Assembly: GCF_002494345.1 (NCBI RefSeq)
Contig: NZ_NXNI01000001.1
Coordinates: 1,116,001-1,180,000 of the forward strand
Source of the DNA: Natrinema ejinorense
GTDB taxonomy: Archaea; Halobacteriota; Halobacteria; Halobacteriales; Natrialbaceae
DNA: 64,000 nucleotides
Direction: 5' to 3'
The position numbers were made by a program, and so were the translations under genes. This document shows, one piece after another, positions 36,578-45,277 of this stretch; position 1 is the stretch's first letter; each line of letters starts with the position of its first letter. The notes under the pieces are model-generated. The model ran no database searches. It saw nothing but the letters and a program-made list of their open reading frames with translations, and was not told the DNA's origin.

Positions 36578-37387
36578 ATGACAGAGAGCACAACGGAGCC
36601 CCCGGCCGACGCCCCACTCGAGGTAGACTCGAGCATCGACGCCCTGTTCGAGGAACTCGAGGAAACCGATTCCAGCGGTGACCACCGGACCGAAACGACG
36701 GACGGCGACGAGATCGGGGAGGGGGACGTCGACGGCGTCGAGGACCAGACGGCAGCCGACGTCTTCGACCAACTCCGTGCTGACGGGACCGACGGGGACA
36801 CCGACGACGTTCTCGCGGACGAGACTCCGGACGACATCATCGCGAGTGTGGACGAACCGGCACCCGAACCGGCAACGCCCGTCGACGACGAACTGCTGGC
36901 CGACGACGACGAGCTGACGGAGTTCCTGCTCACCGGCCGCAGGGAAGACGAGGAGTTCCTCTGGGTCGAGACGGACGGATCGGACGAAGGAAGCGACACG
37001 GCCGCTGGGGCGGACGAGTCCGACGCCATCGAGACGGACCCTCGGACGGACGACACGACCGAATCCGAACGTATCGACGAGCGTCCTGGAACGAACGATC
37101 CTCACGGGACGGCCAGCGAGCGGACACCGGAAACCGAGCCCGACGCCGACGGCGAGACGGCACCGAACTCGAGTCCCGCCGTTTCGAGCGAGGAGGGCGT
37201 GACGGACTCGGCTCCGGACGTCGATTCGGACGAGCCCGTGGCTGAGACGGAACCTGATGACACCGGAGACGACGAGACGGAGAGCGAACTCCACGATGGG
37301 GACGACGAGGACGATTCCACGACAGCCGACGAGGAATCGTCGGGGTTCCTCGGCCGGCTGTGGTCGAGGCTCCGGGGCCTGTTCTGA
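36578..37387 (+). CDS. Highly acidic protein with cationic amphipathic C-terminus
   Basis: Unrecognised protein of 269 residues, predicted to be mostly disordered. Asp, Glu and Thr dominate throughout (ETDGDEIGEGDVDGVED, then DDTGDDETESEL) and there is no membrane segment. Short hydrophobic islands recur: SIDALFEELEET, AADVFDQLRAD, LTEFLLTGRREDEEFLW. The last 15 residues, SGFLGRLWSRLRGLF, switch to a basic amphipathic helix typical of membrane-surface or partner binding. The ATG at 36578 was chosen; the frame upstream has only a TTG. Confidence 0.65.
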   Translation: MTESTTEPPADAPLEVDSSIDALFEELEETDSSGDHRTETTDGDEIGEGDVDGVEDQTAADVFDQLRADGTDGDTDDVLADETPDDIIASVDEPAPEPATPVDDELLADDDELTEFLLTGRREDEEFLWVETDGSDEGSDTAAGADESDAIETDPRTDDTTESERIDERPGTNDPHGTASERTPETEPDADGETAPNSSPAVSSEEGVTDSAPDVDSDEPVAETEPDDTGDDETESELHDGDDEDDSTTADEESSGFLGRLWSRLRGLF

Positions 37388-37508
37388 CCAGCCCGCTGTC
37401 CTCCGGCCAGTCGGACGCCTCGGAACGGTCGCGGTGTTCGCCAGACGTTCCTCGCGGCCCGGATTCCCGCCTGTTTTCCGCAATTCACGTCATGGACTGT
37501 GATCCGGC

Positions 37509-37664
37509 TCACGAGTCGGGATGCCACCCGAGTCCGGTTCGCCGAACGGTGAACGGTTTCTCGCCGCAGCGAGGACAGGTGGTACCGCCCGTTTCCGGGT
37601 CGTCCCGACGGTCCGGAATCGTCTGCTCGTACCCACAGCCATCACACTCGAGGGAGACTGGCAT
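37509..37664 (-). CDS. Small zinc beta-ribbon protein, DUF7838-like
   Basis: A 51-residue protein with two CxxC knuckles ([10 protein letters not shown] and TTCPRCGEK), hence a one-zinc ribbon. It begins MPVSLEC and ends GWHPDS. This matches a compact haloarchaeal zinc-ribbon family of unknown function. It is short and easily missed, but the cysteine spacing, ATG and in-frame TGA are clear. Confidence 0.75.
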   Translation of the reverse strand: MPVSLECDGCGYEQTIPDRRDDPETGGTTCPRCGEKPFTVRRTGLGWHPDS

Positions 37665-37812
37665 CGCAGTCGAGCCCACGGTAGCCAGACGTATGATCGG
37701 CCGGCAAGCGAGCGAGCGTGCGGACTCGCTGTCGTTCGTGTCGGAGCGACGGTCAGGATCGAAACGCGGGTCGAAAACTGCGACGATAGCGAACGATGCG
37801 AGCGACGGATCG

Positions 37813-37832
37813 CCCGCGAGTTCGCTCGCGGG
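37813..37832 (-). terminator. UUCG-tetraloop hairpin after sucD
   Basis: Perfect eight-base-pair stem CCCGCGAG / CTCGCGGG closed by TTCG, lying two bases after the sucD stop on the minus strand. It is an unusually stable structure that could terminate or stabilise the sucCD transcript. Confidence 0.6.
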
Positions 37833-37834
37833 AG

Positions 37835-38707
37835 TTACGCGAGGAACTCTTCGATGTGGTCGGCGACTTCCTCGGGGGTGTCACCGACGGGGACGCCGGC
37901 GTCGTTGAGCGCCGAGATCTTGCTCTCGGCGGTGCCGGTCCCGGAGCCGGAGACGATCGCGCCGGCGTGGCCCATCCGCTTGCCCGGCGGCGCGGTGCGG
38001 CCGGCGATGAAGCCGGCGACCGGCGTGTCGACGTAGTCGTCGATGAACGCGGCCGCTTCCTCCTCGTCCTCGCCACCGATCTCACCGCACATGACGATGG
38101 CGTCGGTGTCGGGGTCGTCCTCGAACAGTTCGAGGGCGTCGACGAAGTCCGTCCCGATGATCGGGTCGCCGCCGATACCGATAGCGGTGGTCTGGCCGAT
38201 ACCGCGATTGGTCAGGCTGTCGACGACCTGGTAGGTCAGGGTTCCCGATCGGGAGACGAGTCCGACGTTCCCCTCGGCGAAGATGTTGCCGGGGAGAATG
38301 CCCAGTTTGGCCTCGCCGGGCGTGATGAGGCCGGGACAGTTCGGGCCGATGAGTCGGGTATCCGTTTCGGAGAGGCGCTTGTTGACCCGCGCCATGTCCT
38401 GTGTCGGAATTCCTTCAGTAATCGCGACCGCGAGGTCGAGACCGGAGTCGAGCGATTCGAAGACTGCGTCGCCGGCAAAGGCCGGCGGGACGAAGATCAC
38501 GGACGTGTCCGCGTTCTCCTCGTCGACCGCTTCGTGGACCGTGTCGTAGACGGGAACGCCGCTGACCTCCTGCCCGCCCTTGCCGGGGACCGCGCCGGCG
38601 ACGACGTTGGTTCCGTACTCCATCATCTGCTCGGCGTGGAACTTGCCTTCCCCGCCGGTGATGCCCTGTACCACGACGCGCGTGTCGTCGTCGACTAGTA
38701 CGCTCAT
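37835..38707 (-). CDS. sucD: Succinate-CoA ligase (ADP-forming) subunit alpha
   Basis: CoA-binding subunit of the citric acid cycle enzyme that interconverts succinyl-CoA and succinate with ATP formation. It has 290 residues, with the CoA-binding Rossmann motif [33 protein letters not shown], and the phosphohistidine region [13 protein letters not shown] / [13 protein letters not shown]. The start codon overlaps the sucC stop by four bases (ATGA). Standard length for archaea. Confidence 0.96.
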   Translation of the reverse strand: MSVLVDDDTRVVVQGITGGEGKFHAEQMMEYGTNVVAGAVPGKGGQEVSGVPVYDTVHEAVDEENADTSVIFVPPAFAGDAVFESLDSGLDLAVAITEGIPTQDMARVNKRLSETDTRLIGPNCPGLITPGEAKLGILPGNIFAEGNVGLVSRSGTLTYQVVDSLTNRGIGQTTAIGIGGDPIIGTDFVDALELFEDDPDTDAIVMCGEIGGEDEEEAAAFIDDYVDTPVAGFIAGRTAPPGKRMGHAGAIVSGSGTGTAESKISALNDAGVPVGDTPEEVADHIEEFLA

Positions 38708-39855
38708 TGGTCGTTCACCTCCCCAGCGTACTCGACGGCACGCTGGACCGCGTCCTCGAGGGTCTGTTCGACCGTCACGAGGTCCTCGTTCAGAATCTCC
38801 ATGCCCTCCTCCCAGTTGGTCCCGGCCAGTCGGACGACGACCGGCTTGGGGATCTCGTCGAACTGCTCGAGCGCTTCGTTGATCCCGCGGGCGACCTCGT
38901 CGCCGCGGGTGATGCCGCCGAAGATGTTGAAGACGACCGAATCGACGTTGTCGTCGGAGAACACCATATCGAGCGCGTTCGCGATGCGGGCGGCCTTCGC
39001 GCCGCCACCCACGTCGAGGAAGTTGGCGGGTTCGCCGCCGTAGTAGTCGACCAGGTCGAGCGTCGTCATCACGAGCCCGGCACCGTTGCCGATGATACCG
39101 ACGTTGCCGTCCAGCCGGACGTAGTCGAAGCCGTACTCGTCGGCTTTCTGCTCGAGTTCGTCGCCGCCGGCGGCCTCCTCTTCCATCTCGGCGAGTTCGG
39201 GCTGGCGGAACAGCGCGTCCTCGTCGATGTTCATCACGGCGTCGGCCGCGATGACCTCGTCGTCGGCCGTGACCATCAGCGGGTTGATCTCGGCGTCGGC
39301 ACCGTCCTTGTCGTCCCAGAGCTGATAGAGCGTCGTGAGAACGCTCGAGACATCGCGCGCGACCGACTGGTCGACGCCGGCGTCGTAGACGGCCTTTCGG
39401 GCCTGGTAGGGATGCATCCCGAAGGAGGGATCGATGTGTTCGCGGGCGATCGCGTCGGGGTCTTCCTCGGCGACCTCTTCGATGTTGACCCCGCCTTTGG
39501 TCGAGACCATCGCGACGGGTTTACCCTCGCCCCGATCCATCGTGATCCCGACGTAGAGTTCGTTCACGAAGTCGACCGCTTCCTCGACGAGGACGCGATC
39601 GACGTGATACCCCTTGAGATCCATGCCGAGGATCGACTCGGCCGCGTCCCGAGCCTCGTCCGCGTCCTCGACGAGTTTGATCCCGCCGGCCTTCCCCCGG
39701 CCGCCGACCTGTACCTGCGCTTTCACCGCGACTGGATACCCGATTTCCTCCGCCGCGTCGACGACGCCGTCGACGTCCGAAGCGAGCTTCGAATCCGGCG
39801 TCGGAATCCCGGCATCGGCGAAGACGCCCTTCGCCTGATACTCGTGTAATTTCAT
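38704..39855 (-). CDS. sucC: Succinate-CoA ligase (ADP-forming) subunit beta
   Basis: Nucleotide-binding subunit, 383 residues, with an ATP-grasp domain from the start ([34 protein letters not shown]) and a C-terminal ligase domain ([27 protein letters not shown]). With SucD it forms the alpha2beta2 enzyme. The ATG at 39855 gives the family N-terminus MKLHEYQ; the TTG three codons earlier is disfavoured. Confidence 0.96.
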   Translation of the reverse strand: MKLHEYQAKGVFADAGIPTPDSKLASDVDGVVDAAEEIGYPVAVKAQVQVGGRGKAGGIKLVEDADEARDAAESILGMDLKGYHVDRVLVEEAVDFVNELYVGITMDRGEGKPVAMVSTKGGVNIEEVAEEDPDAIAREHIDPSFGMHPYQARKAVYDAGVDQSVARDVSSVLTTLYQLWDDKDGADAEINPLMVTADDEVIAADAVMNIDEDALFRQPELAEMEEEAAGGDELEQKADEYGFDYVRLDGNVGIIGNGAGLVMTTLDLVDYYGGEPANFLDVGGGAKAARIANALDMVFSDDNVDSVVFNIFGGITRGDEVARGINEALEQFDEIPKPVVVRLAGTNWEEGMEILNEDLVTVEQTLEDAVQRAVEYAGEVNDQ

Positions 39856-40236
39856 GCCATTCAAACGGGCGTGCCGCCCTTGCTTAAATCCTGCCAGTTT
39901 CCACTCGCCACGGGATATCCATCGACGTGTATCAACTACTCCGGGTTCGTCAGTACCGGACTGTGTTCCGTGCCACCTTCTTTGTGTGGGTTTTCAACTG
40001 AAGGTGGGTGTGACGTACCCGCACGTCCGAACTCGGCCCCGACTCCCCGCCACGACTAGTCGATTTTCCAGTCGCTGACCGAGTCGAGACGCGGTTTCGG
40101 GGCCGACGGTCGATCGGCGGCAGTTCCCTCGAGCGATCGTGACGTCCCGGATTCCCTCGAGCGAGATCGGGGTTGGGAACCTGACACAGCATTCAAACGT
40201 GGGCTCTCCCAACGTCTCACACGAGGCCAACTCGCT
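39856..40236. other. Divergent intergenic region of sucCD and the UbiA gene
   Basis: In these 381 bases I see no credible gene; open frames on both strands lack composition or motifs of real proteins. CTCGAGCGA-type triplets repeat (40128, 40161), as is common in this genome. Promoters for sucC (toward the left) and the prenyltransferase must lie here, but no clear TATA box stands out. Confidence 0.4.
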
Positions 40237-41109
40237 GTGAGGAACTCTACTGCTCCGCATCGAACACCGGGTTTGGCGGCATCCGTCAAGCACGCGCTCC
40301 GGGTTCTGGTTCACAGCAACCTTTTTATTTCGCTGGCGACGGTTAGCGTCGCCGTGACGACCGTCCTCCTCGCGGACCTCCCCCTCGAGCCGGTGCCGCT
40401 TTTCATCGTCTTCGCGGCCACGATGTTCGTCTACACCGTCAACCGATTTACCGACCTCGAGGAGGACGAGCAGAACGTCCCGAAACGTGCGGCGTTTACG
40501 AAGCGGTACGGTCGGTTCTGGTTGACGCTCGGTATCGTTCTCTACGTCGCTGCGATCGGGGTCGGCGTCGCGCTCGGACTGGCCGGTGTAGTGTACATGC
40601 TTCTCCCGCTCGTCGTCGTTTTCCTGTACTCCGTCGGCGGCGTCAAGCAACGCTTTCTCGTCAAGAACCTCGTCGTCGGCTTCGCCTGGGGCGCGATCCC
40701 GCTCGGCGTGGGCTACTACTACGCTCGGCTGCTCGCCCACGAGATCCTGTTCCTGTTCGCCTACATCACGATCATGATCACCATCGCTGCGGTGATCTTC
40801 GACGTCAAGGACATTCAGGGCGACCGTGCCGAGGGGATTCCAACGATTCCCAACCGCTACGGCCCGCGGCGGACCCGACTCCTGTCCCTGGTGGCGACCG
40901 TCGCTGTCGCTGCGGTCGTCGTCGTTCTCGTCGGCCTCGGGACGCTCTCACAGGAGTTCCTCGTCGTCCTCGCGATGAACGCCTACGTCTGCCTCTACAT
41001 CCCGTTCGCGACCCCCGATCGCGGCCCGCTGTACTACGGGTTCGTCGTCGACGGCGAACACGTCTTTCTCGCCGCCGTCGTCGTCGTCCTCGAGTGGCTG
41101 GTCTGGTGA
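40237..41109 (+). CDS. UbiA family prenyltransferase
   Basis: Membrane prenyltransferase of 290 residues with about nine helices. The two Asp-rich motifs binding prenyl diphosphate through Mg2+ are degenerate: NRFTDLEEDEQN (about residues 69-80) and DVKDIQGDRAEG (about 189-200). Candidate products are menaquinone precursors, haem or archaeal ether lipids; the sequence alone does not decide. A GTG at 40237 is used, since no closer ATG precedes the first helix. Confidence 0.85.
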   Translation: MRNSTAPHRTPGLAASVKHALRVLVHSNLFISLATVSVAVTTVLLADLPLEPVPLFIVFAATMFVYTVNRFTDLEEDEQNVPKRAAFTKRYGRFWLTLGIVLYVAAIGVGVALGLAGVVYMLLPLVVVFLYSVGGVKQRFLVKNLVVGFAWGAIPLGVGYYYARLLAHEILFLFAYITIMITIAAVIFDVKDIQGDRAEGIPTIPNRYGPRRTRLLSLVATVAVAAVVVVLVGLGTLSQEFLVVLAMNAYVCLYIPFATPDRGPLYYGFVVDGEHVFLAAVVVVLEWLVW

Positions 41110-41305
41110 CGATCGGATCGACGTGAGACGGGGTTTCCCTCGTCGGCCATCGATCCGACGAACGGATCGCTGCCCACGGCTGGGACCGTCGGGTGAGTGA
41201 CGGGATCGAGGTGGTGCCGGGTTCGAAGTGACCGGCGCAAAATTCGCTGCTCGACGAGCGTCGCTGGGCAGAAACGCGCCGATTTCGAGGCGACAGCGGC
41301 GACGA

Positions 41306-41533
41306 TCAGTCCCGGTCGTCCTCGCTCCAGTCACACTCCTGGCACTTCCAGCCGGTGACGAGTTCGGTGACCGACGGCATGTAGGTCACCTGCAACACGT
41401 TACCGCCACACTCCGGGCACTTCCTGTCGGCCTCCTCGATCGAATCGACTTCCATCACGGAGTCGCCTTCGACGAGTTCCGCGAGTTTTTCGGCCGTCAC
41501 CATTCGCCCCTGAACGACGCGATTCTCGCTCAC
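41306..41533 (-). CDS. DUF5795 family zinc-ribbon protein
   Basis: Seventy-five-residue haloarchaeal protein with two CxxC pairs (RKCPECGG and WKCQECDWS), expected to hold one zinc. The N-terminal half is a conserved RVVQGRMVTAEKLAELVEGDSVME. Function unknown; RNA- or protein-binding roles are usual for such ribbons. Compact and well delimited. Confidence 0.8.
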   Translation of the reverse strand: MSENRVVQGRMVTAEKLAELVEGDSVMEVDSIEEADRKCPECGGNVLQVTYMPSVTELVTGWKCQECDWSEDDRD

Positions 41534-41703
41534 GTTCGGGGTGTCGAGCGCGATACCCTAAGCGTTTCCTGAAATCGATCACCAGTTCCGGGCATCGGTC
41601 GTCTCGAGTCCGGGTTCCAGACGTCGTCGCTCCGTTCGACGGCACCCAGCGGCCTGTATCTGCGGGCACAACCGTATAGATCGCTACGCTCGAACGGCTA
41701 TCC

Positions 41704-42054
41704 ATGGAGACGCGATGGGCGACCGTCGACGGGGTCACTCTCGAGCTACCGACCGACAGTACCGTCCACGAACTCAGAGACGCGCTTTACAAACCCGACG
41801 ATGCGGTGTTGATCGCGGTGACGGGTGACCTCGTGTCGGTCGTCCACGACGAAGATCGACGACTCTCGGAACTGGTCGCCGGCTGTGCGGACACCTACTA
41901 CTTCCGGCGGCCCGGGGAGCCGGATCGAAACGAGGTGCTGGCCGCACCCGAACTCGAGAAGGCGCTCGCCGGGCCGACAGCCGACGCTGACGGACAGACA
42001 GCCGACGCCGACGGGGCCGAAACGACGTTCCAGCGCCCCGGAATCGATCACTAA
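41704..42054 (+). CDS. Hypothetical protein with a beta-grasp-like pattern
   Basis: Acidic protein of 116 residues, unassigned. Residues 1-65 alternate strands and one helix (WATVDGVTLELPTDSTVHELRDALYK, then DDAVLIAVTGDLVSV) in a pattern like ubiquitin/ThiS-type beta-grasp folds. It lacks the terminal GlyGly that marks sulphur carriers. The C-terminal 30 residues are acidic with a duplicated ADADGQTADADGAE segment. Its end overlaps the MOSC gene on the other strand by four bases. Confidence 0.5.
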   Translation: METRWATVDGVTLELPTDSTVHELRDALYKPDDAVLIAVTGDLVSVVHDEDRRLSELVAGCADTYYFRRPGEPDRNEVLAAPELEKALAGPTADADGQTADADGAETTFQRPGIDH

Positions 42055-42821
42055 TCCCCGATCTCGACCGGATCGCCGACGCGGAGCGTCCCGCCGCGGT
42101 GAGCCTCGGGAACGCGCGTGATGATCATCAGCGTATAGTAGTGATCGAACGCGGCCGCGTCGGCCCAGTCGGGGAACGTTTCCTCACGCTTCCGGACGAA
42201 CCGTTCCCGGAATTTCTCGGTCGGCTCTCCCGTGTCGGGATCGCGTTGTGGGACGACACAGCGGCCACAGGGCGTCACACCGTCGAACCGGACGTCGCCG
42301 ATCTCGAACGACGGCGCGTCCTCGCCGACGAATCGGTCCTCCCAGAAGGGATCGACGCCACTGACCTCGACGTTCGCCCGCAGCCGTCGCCGTGCTCCCT
42401 CGACGGTCACATCCTCGAACCAGGACGCGAGGGTCTCGAGCGTCGCCGTGCTGATCACGGATGGCCCCATCTCGCGTCGATCGACGAACCCCAGCGACTC
42501 GTCCCGCTCGAAGGAGAGCGTCGTCTCGAAAAAGTCACTAAACCAGGCGGCTGCACCCTCCCGGTCGGCATCGAGGTCGAACGACGCCGTCTCTCCGTCG
42601 GGGGTCTCGACGGTGAGTGTACTCGTCGCCGGATCGAACCCGGTGTCGAGGGCGTGGACGCGATCGGATCGTTTGCCGTTGAAAACGTCGCCGTCCGCGT
42701 CGAACAGCGCGAACTCCCGATCGTGGGCGATCGTCCCGCCATCGAGTATCGCCGCCGTCTCGAGTTCGATGCCGTCCAGCCCTTTGACCGGATACACGGT
42801 GAGCCGGTTGAGTCGTGCCAT
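42051..42821 (-). CDS. MOSC domain protein
   Basis: Protein of 256 residues with an N-terminal MOSC beta-barrel domain (YPVKGLDGIELETAAILDGG) and a C-terminal MOSC domain. The latter contains the conserved cysteine in FDGVTPCGRCVVPQRDPDTGE, by analogy with the molybdenum-cofactor sulphurases and mARC proteins. It may carry Moco and act in sulphur transfer or N-reduction. ATG 42821 (MARLNRLTVYPVKG) is chosen. Confidence 0.85.
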   Translation of the reverse strand: MARLNRLTVYPVKGLDGIELETAAILDGGTIAHDREFALFDADGDVFNGKRSDRVHALDTGFDPATSTLTVETPDGETASFDLDADREGAAAWFSDFFETTLSFERDESLGFVDRREMGPSVISTATLETLASWFEDVTVEGARRRLRANVEVSGVDPFWEDRFVGEDAPSFEIGDVRFDGVTPCGRCVVPQRDPDTGEPTEKFRERFVRKREETFPDWADAAAFDHYYTLMIITRVPEAHRGGTLRVGDPVEIGD

Positions 42822-43064
42822 TAGCAATCCATATCGGTCGACGCGCTATTAGTGTTCGTTCGAACGACATCGAATCGTCACGCCACTCGCGACGGTCGAC
42901 GCCCCGAAAGCGTCCGACAGCTCGGTTTCGGTTGCCGGCGCGGGAGGCTCCTGGTCCGTCGGATCGGTTTCGGTCGCACGCGATCGTCGTCCTCGAGCGA
43001 CCGGCGAGCCCGGATTCGCCCACCGGTCTCCCCGTTTATGGCCCTGGCTGGGGTACGATTCGTG

Positions 43065-44363
43065 ATGGACGTACGGACGTTTCCGGTCCTGACCGACGAG
43101 GACGAGGCGCTGGTCTCCCGTCTGTCGATCGGGCTCGGCGAGAACGCGGCCCGCGTTCTGGCCTATCTGCTGTGTCGGCTGGCGGACCCCGAACTCGCGG
43201 ATGCGGCCACTCGAACGGCCGTCCACATCGGCGCGGGAGTGACCAAGAACGCAGCCACGGACGCGTTGGCCACGCTCGTCGCCGCGGACCTGATCGCCGA
43301 AACCACGGCGACGACGACTGCCCCCGGCCGACCGCCGAAAGCCTGGTACGCGGTCGCTCCCCGATCCGAGACGATTCGCCGGACGGACGCACACCACGCC
43401 GACCGCCTCCTCGAGCAAGGGCTGCGATACGCGACGGACTGGGAGTCGAGTTCGGCCGGAACCGCAAGCTCCACCGGCGCTTCCGACCGGGCGGTTCCCG
43501 ATCGGTCGACACTCGAGGGTGCGTCTCTCGCTCTCAACTGGCAGCCCAACGCTCTCCATCTCCCGCTGTTCGCCACACGGACGACCGACGTGGGCGGCGG
43601 TTCGATTTCGATCGAGGAGTACGACGGCTCGCGAGCGGCGACGGAGGCCGTCGCGTCGGGAGCCTGCGAGATCGGTGTCGCGGGAGCGGCGACGATCCTC
43701 CGAGAGCGAGAACGGAGGCGGCCGATCGTCCCGCTCGCGGTCCTCTTCCAGCGGTCGTTGGTCGTTCTCTACACGACGCGAACGGCCTTCGGCGGCCCCT
43801 TCGAAACCGTCGAGCAGCTGCGCGGACGTCGCGTCGGGATGCCGGACGGGACGGAAACCGGCCTGCTCGGACGGCTCCTCCTCGAGCAGGCCGGGATCCG
43901 AGAGAGCGTCGATCTCGTCGACGTCGACGGCGAGGAGCGGGACGCGCTTCGCTCGGGTGCGGTCGACGCCGTGACGGGGATGGCCCCCGATCCCGAGCGG
44001 CTCGAGACCGCCGACCGATCCGTCGACGAGGTCGCGGTGGCAGACGGGTATCCGGCGTACGGGCCGGCGTTGATCGTCCGGGCGGACGTCCTCCGTCGAC
44101 AGCGGTCGCGGCTCGTGGCGTTGCTCGCCGCCACAACGGGCGGCTGGGCGAACGCGGTTCGCGACCCGGCGGCGGTTGCGAACGACCTCGCGGACGAAAT
44201 GGACGGGTCGCCGGAACGAATCGGTCGGACGTTCGAGCGCGTCACCGATCGGTTCGCGACCAGTGATGCGGTCCGACGACGCGGGTGGGGCTGGCACTCG
44301 CCGACGGAGTGGCGAAACCTCCGAGACGCGCTGGCACAGGGCGGACTGCTCCCGGGCGAGTGA
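43065..44363 (+). CDS. Helix-turn-helix protein fused to NMT1/SsuA-like binding domain
   Basis: Fusion protein of about 432 residues. The N-terminus (about 1-100) is a winged helix of TrmB/MarR type (LGENAARVLAYLLCRLAD, VTKNAATDALATLVAADLI). Residues about 150-400 resemble periplasmic-type ligand-binding proteins of the NMT1/THI5 (COG0715) kind: LNWQPNALHLPLF, ACEIGVAGAATIL, LRGRRVGMPDGTETG and VDAVTGMAPDPERL. There is no signal peptide, so it is a cytoplasmic one-component sensor, perhaps for a thiamine precursor or sulphonate. ATG 43038 in frame would add nine residues. Confidence 0.75.
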   Translation: MDVRTFPVLTDEDEALVSRLSIGLGENAARVLAYLLCRLADPELADAATRTAVHIGAGVTKNAATDALATLVAADLIAETTATTTAPGRPPKAWYAVAPRSETIRRTDAHHADRLLEQGLRYATDWESSSAGTASSTGASDRAVPDRSTLEGASLALNWQPNALHLPLFATRTTDVGGGSISIEEYDGSRAATEAVASGACEIGVAGAATILRERERRRPIVPLAVLFQRSLVVLYTTRTAFGGPFETVEQLRGRRVGMPDGTETGLLGRLLLEQAGIRESVDLVDVDGEERDALRSGAVDAVTGMAPDPERLETADRSVDEVAVADGYPAYGPALIVRADVLRRQRSRLVALLAATTGGWANAVRDPAAVANDLADEMDGSPERIGRTFERVTDRFATSDAVRRRGWGWHSPTEWRNLRDALAQGGLLPGE

Positions 44364-44411
44364 TGCCGGCGGCCCGACAGCGATCGGCGACGGACTACCG
44401 GACGACGCGGG

Positions 44412-44714
44412 CTACCGAACCCTCAAGTCGTCGCCATCTTTCGGTTCCGTGAACTCGAGTTCGATCTCGAGTTCCCGCTCTCGCTGGTCGGAAAACTCGA
44501 TCTCGACCTCGATCGGGTCGCTGTAATCGAACGGTAGCTCCCACTCCGCGGCGGAGATCGTAAACGACGATCCGGCCTCGAGTTGGTCGGCGAGGTCGTG
44601 GAGGAAGGCGGCCGTCTCCTCGCTCGAGAGATAGACCTCCTGTTCGAAGAACCCGCTGGTGATCGTCCGCCGGTCGCTAGTTCGATCGTCCGGAAAGTCG
44701 ACGCGGTCACTCAT
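44412..44714 (-). CDS. amphi-Trp domain protein
   Basis: 100-residue acidic protein of the amphi-Trp family. Features are FFEQEVYLSSEETAAFLHDLADQLE followed by the AAEWELPFDYSDPIEVEIEF strand segment with the conserved tryptophan. A charged, beta-rich tail follows. Function unknown; the family is common in halophiles and often lies near regulators. It converges with the fusion regulator upstream. Confidence 0.8.
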   Translation of the reverse strand: MSDRVDFPDDRTSDRRTITSGFFEQEVYLSSEETAAFLHDLADQLEAGSSFTISAAEWELPFDYSDPIEVEIEFSDQRERELEIELEFTEPKDGDDLRVR

Positions 44715-44805
44715 ACGAACGGCTGCCACGGCGACGGCGATAAAACTACGTTCACGACCGGCGATACGCGATCGAGCGTCGGTCTCGGCCCCGAACTCGA
44801 GTCCA

Positions 44806-45156
44806 GTGAGAGACGCCGGAACCCTTCTTGAGACGGGTGTCGAACGGACGGACGTGACACTGCTCGACGCCCTGGGAAACGGGACGCGGCTGGCAATTCC
44901 CAGGGAACTCTCGCGGGAACCGATGTACGTCTCGGAGCTCGCCGCAGAGATCGGCATGGACGGGAAAACCGCCGTTCACCACCTCTCGACGCTCGAGGAA
45001 GCCGGACTGGTCGACCGCTACAGGCGGGGGAACCGAAAGTACTACCGACTGACTCGGCGCATCGAGTTGCGAATCGCGCCGCCGCCGGAACGAACCTTCC
45101 TCCTGCAAGCCGACACGCTCGACGACGAGACCGATTCCGATTCGGCCGATCCCTGA
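44806..45156 (+). CDS. Winged-helix transcriptional regulator, ArsR-like
   Basis: DNA-binding protein of about 116 residues. The winged helix contains VTLLDALGNGTRLAIPRELS, YVSELAAEIGMDGKTAVHHLSTLEEAGLV and RRGNRKYYRLTRR. The C-terminus is acidic. The start is uncertain: a GTG at 44806 (used) or a second GTG at 44854, which is closer to the family N-terminus. It overlaps no neighbour and could control itself or the exchanger gene downstream. Confidence 0.75.
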   Translation: MRDAGTLLETGVERTDVTLLDALGNGTRLAIPRELSREPMYVSELAAEIGMDGKTAVHHLSTLEEAGLVDRYRRGNRKYYRLTRRIELRIAPPPERTFLLQADTLDDETDSDSADP

Positions 45157-45277
45157 TCGACGGCACGCCTCGAGCCGGCTCCTATCGGCCTCGCCGATGG
45201 AGCCGTGTAGAGATGTCCCATGAACTGTCCCTCACGGCCTGTTAGCTATATGCCACTGGTTAGCATGCGAATGCGAC

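Noticed and set aside
39994-40740. Long minus-strand frame overlapping the UbiA gene and the sucC upstream region
   Set aside because: Acidic shadow of the UbiA gene. The plus-strand frame shows transmembrane helices and Asp-rich motifs.
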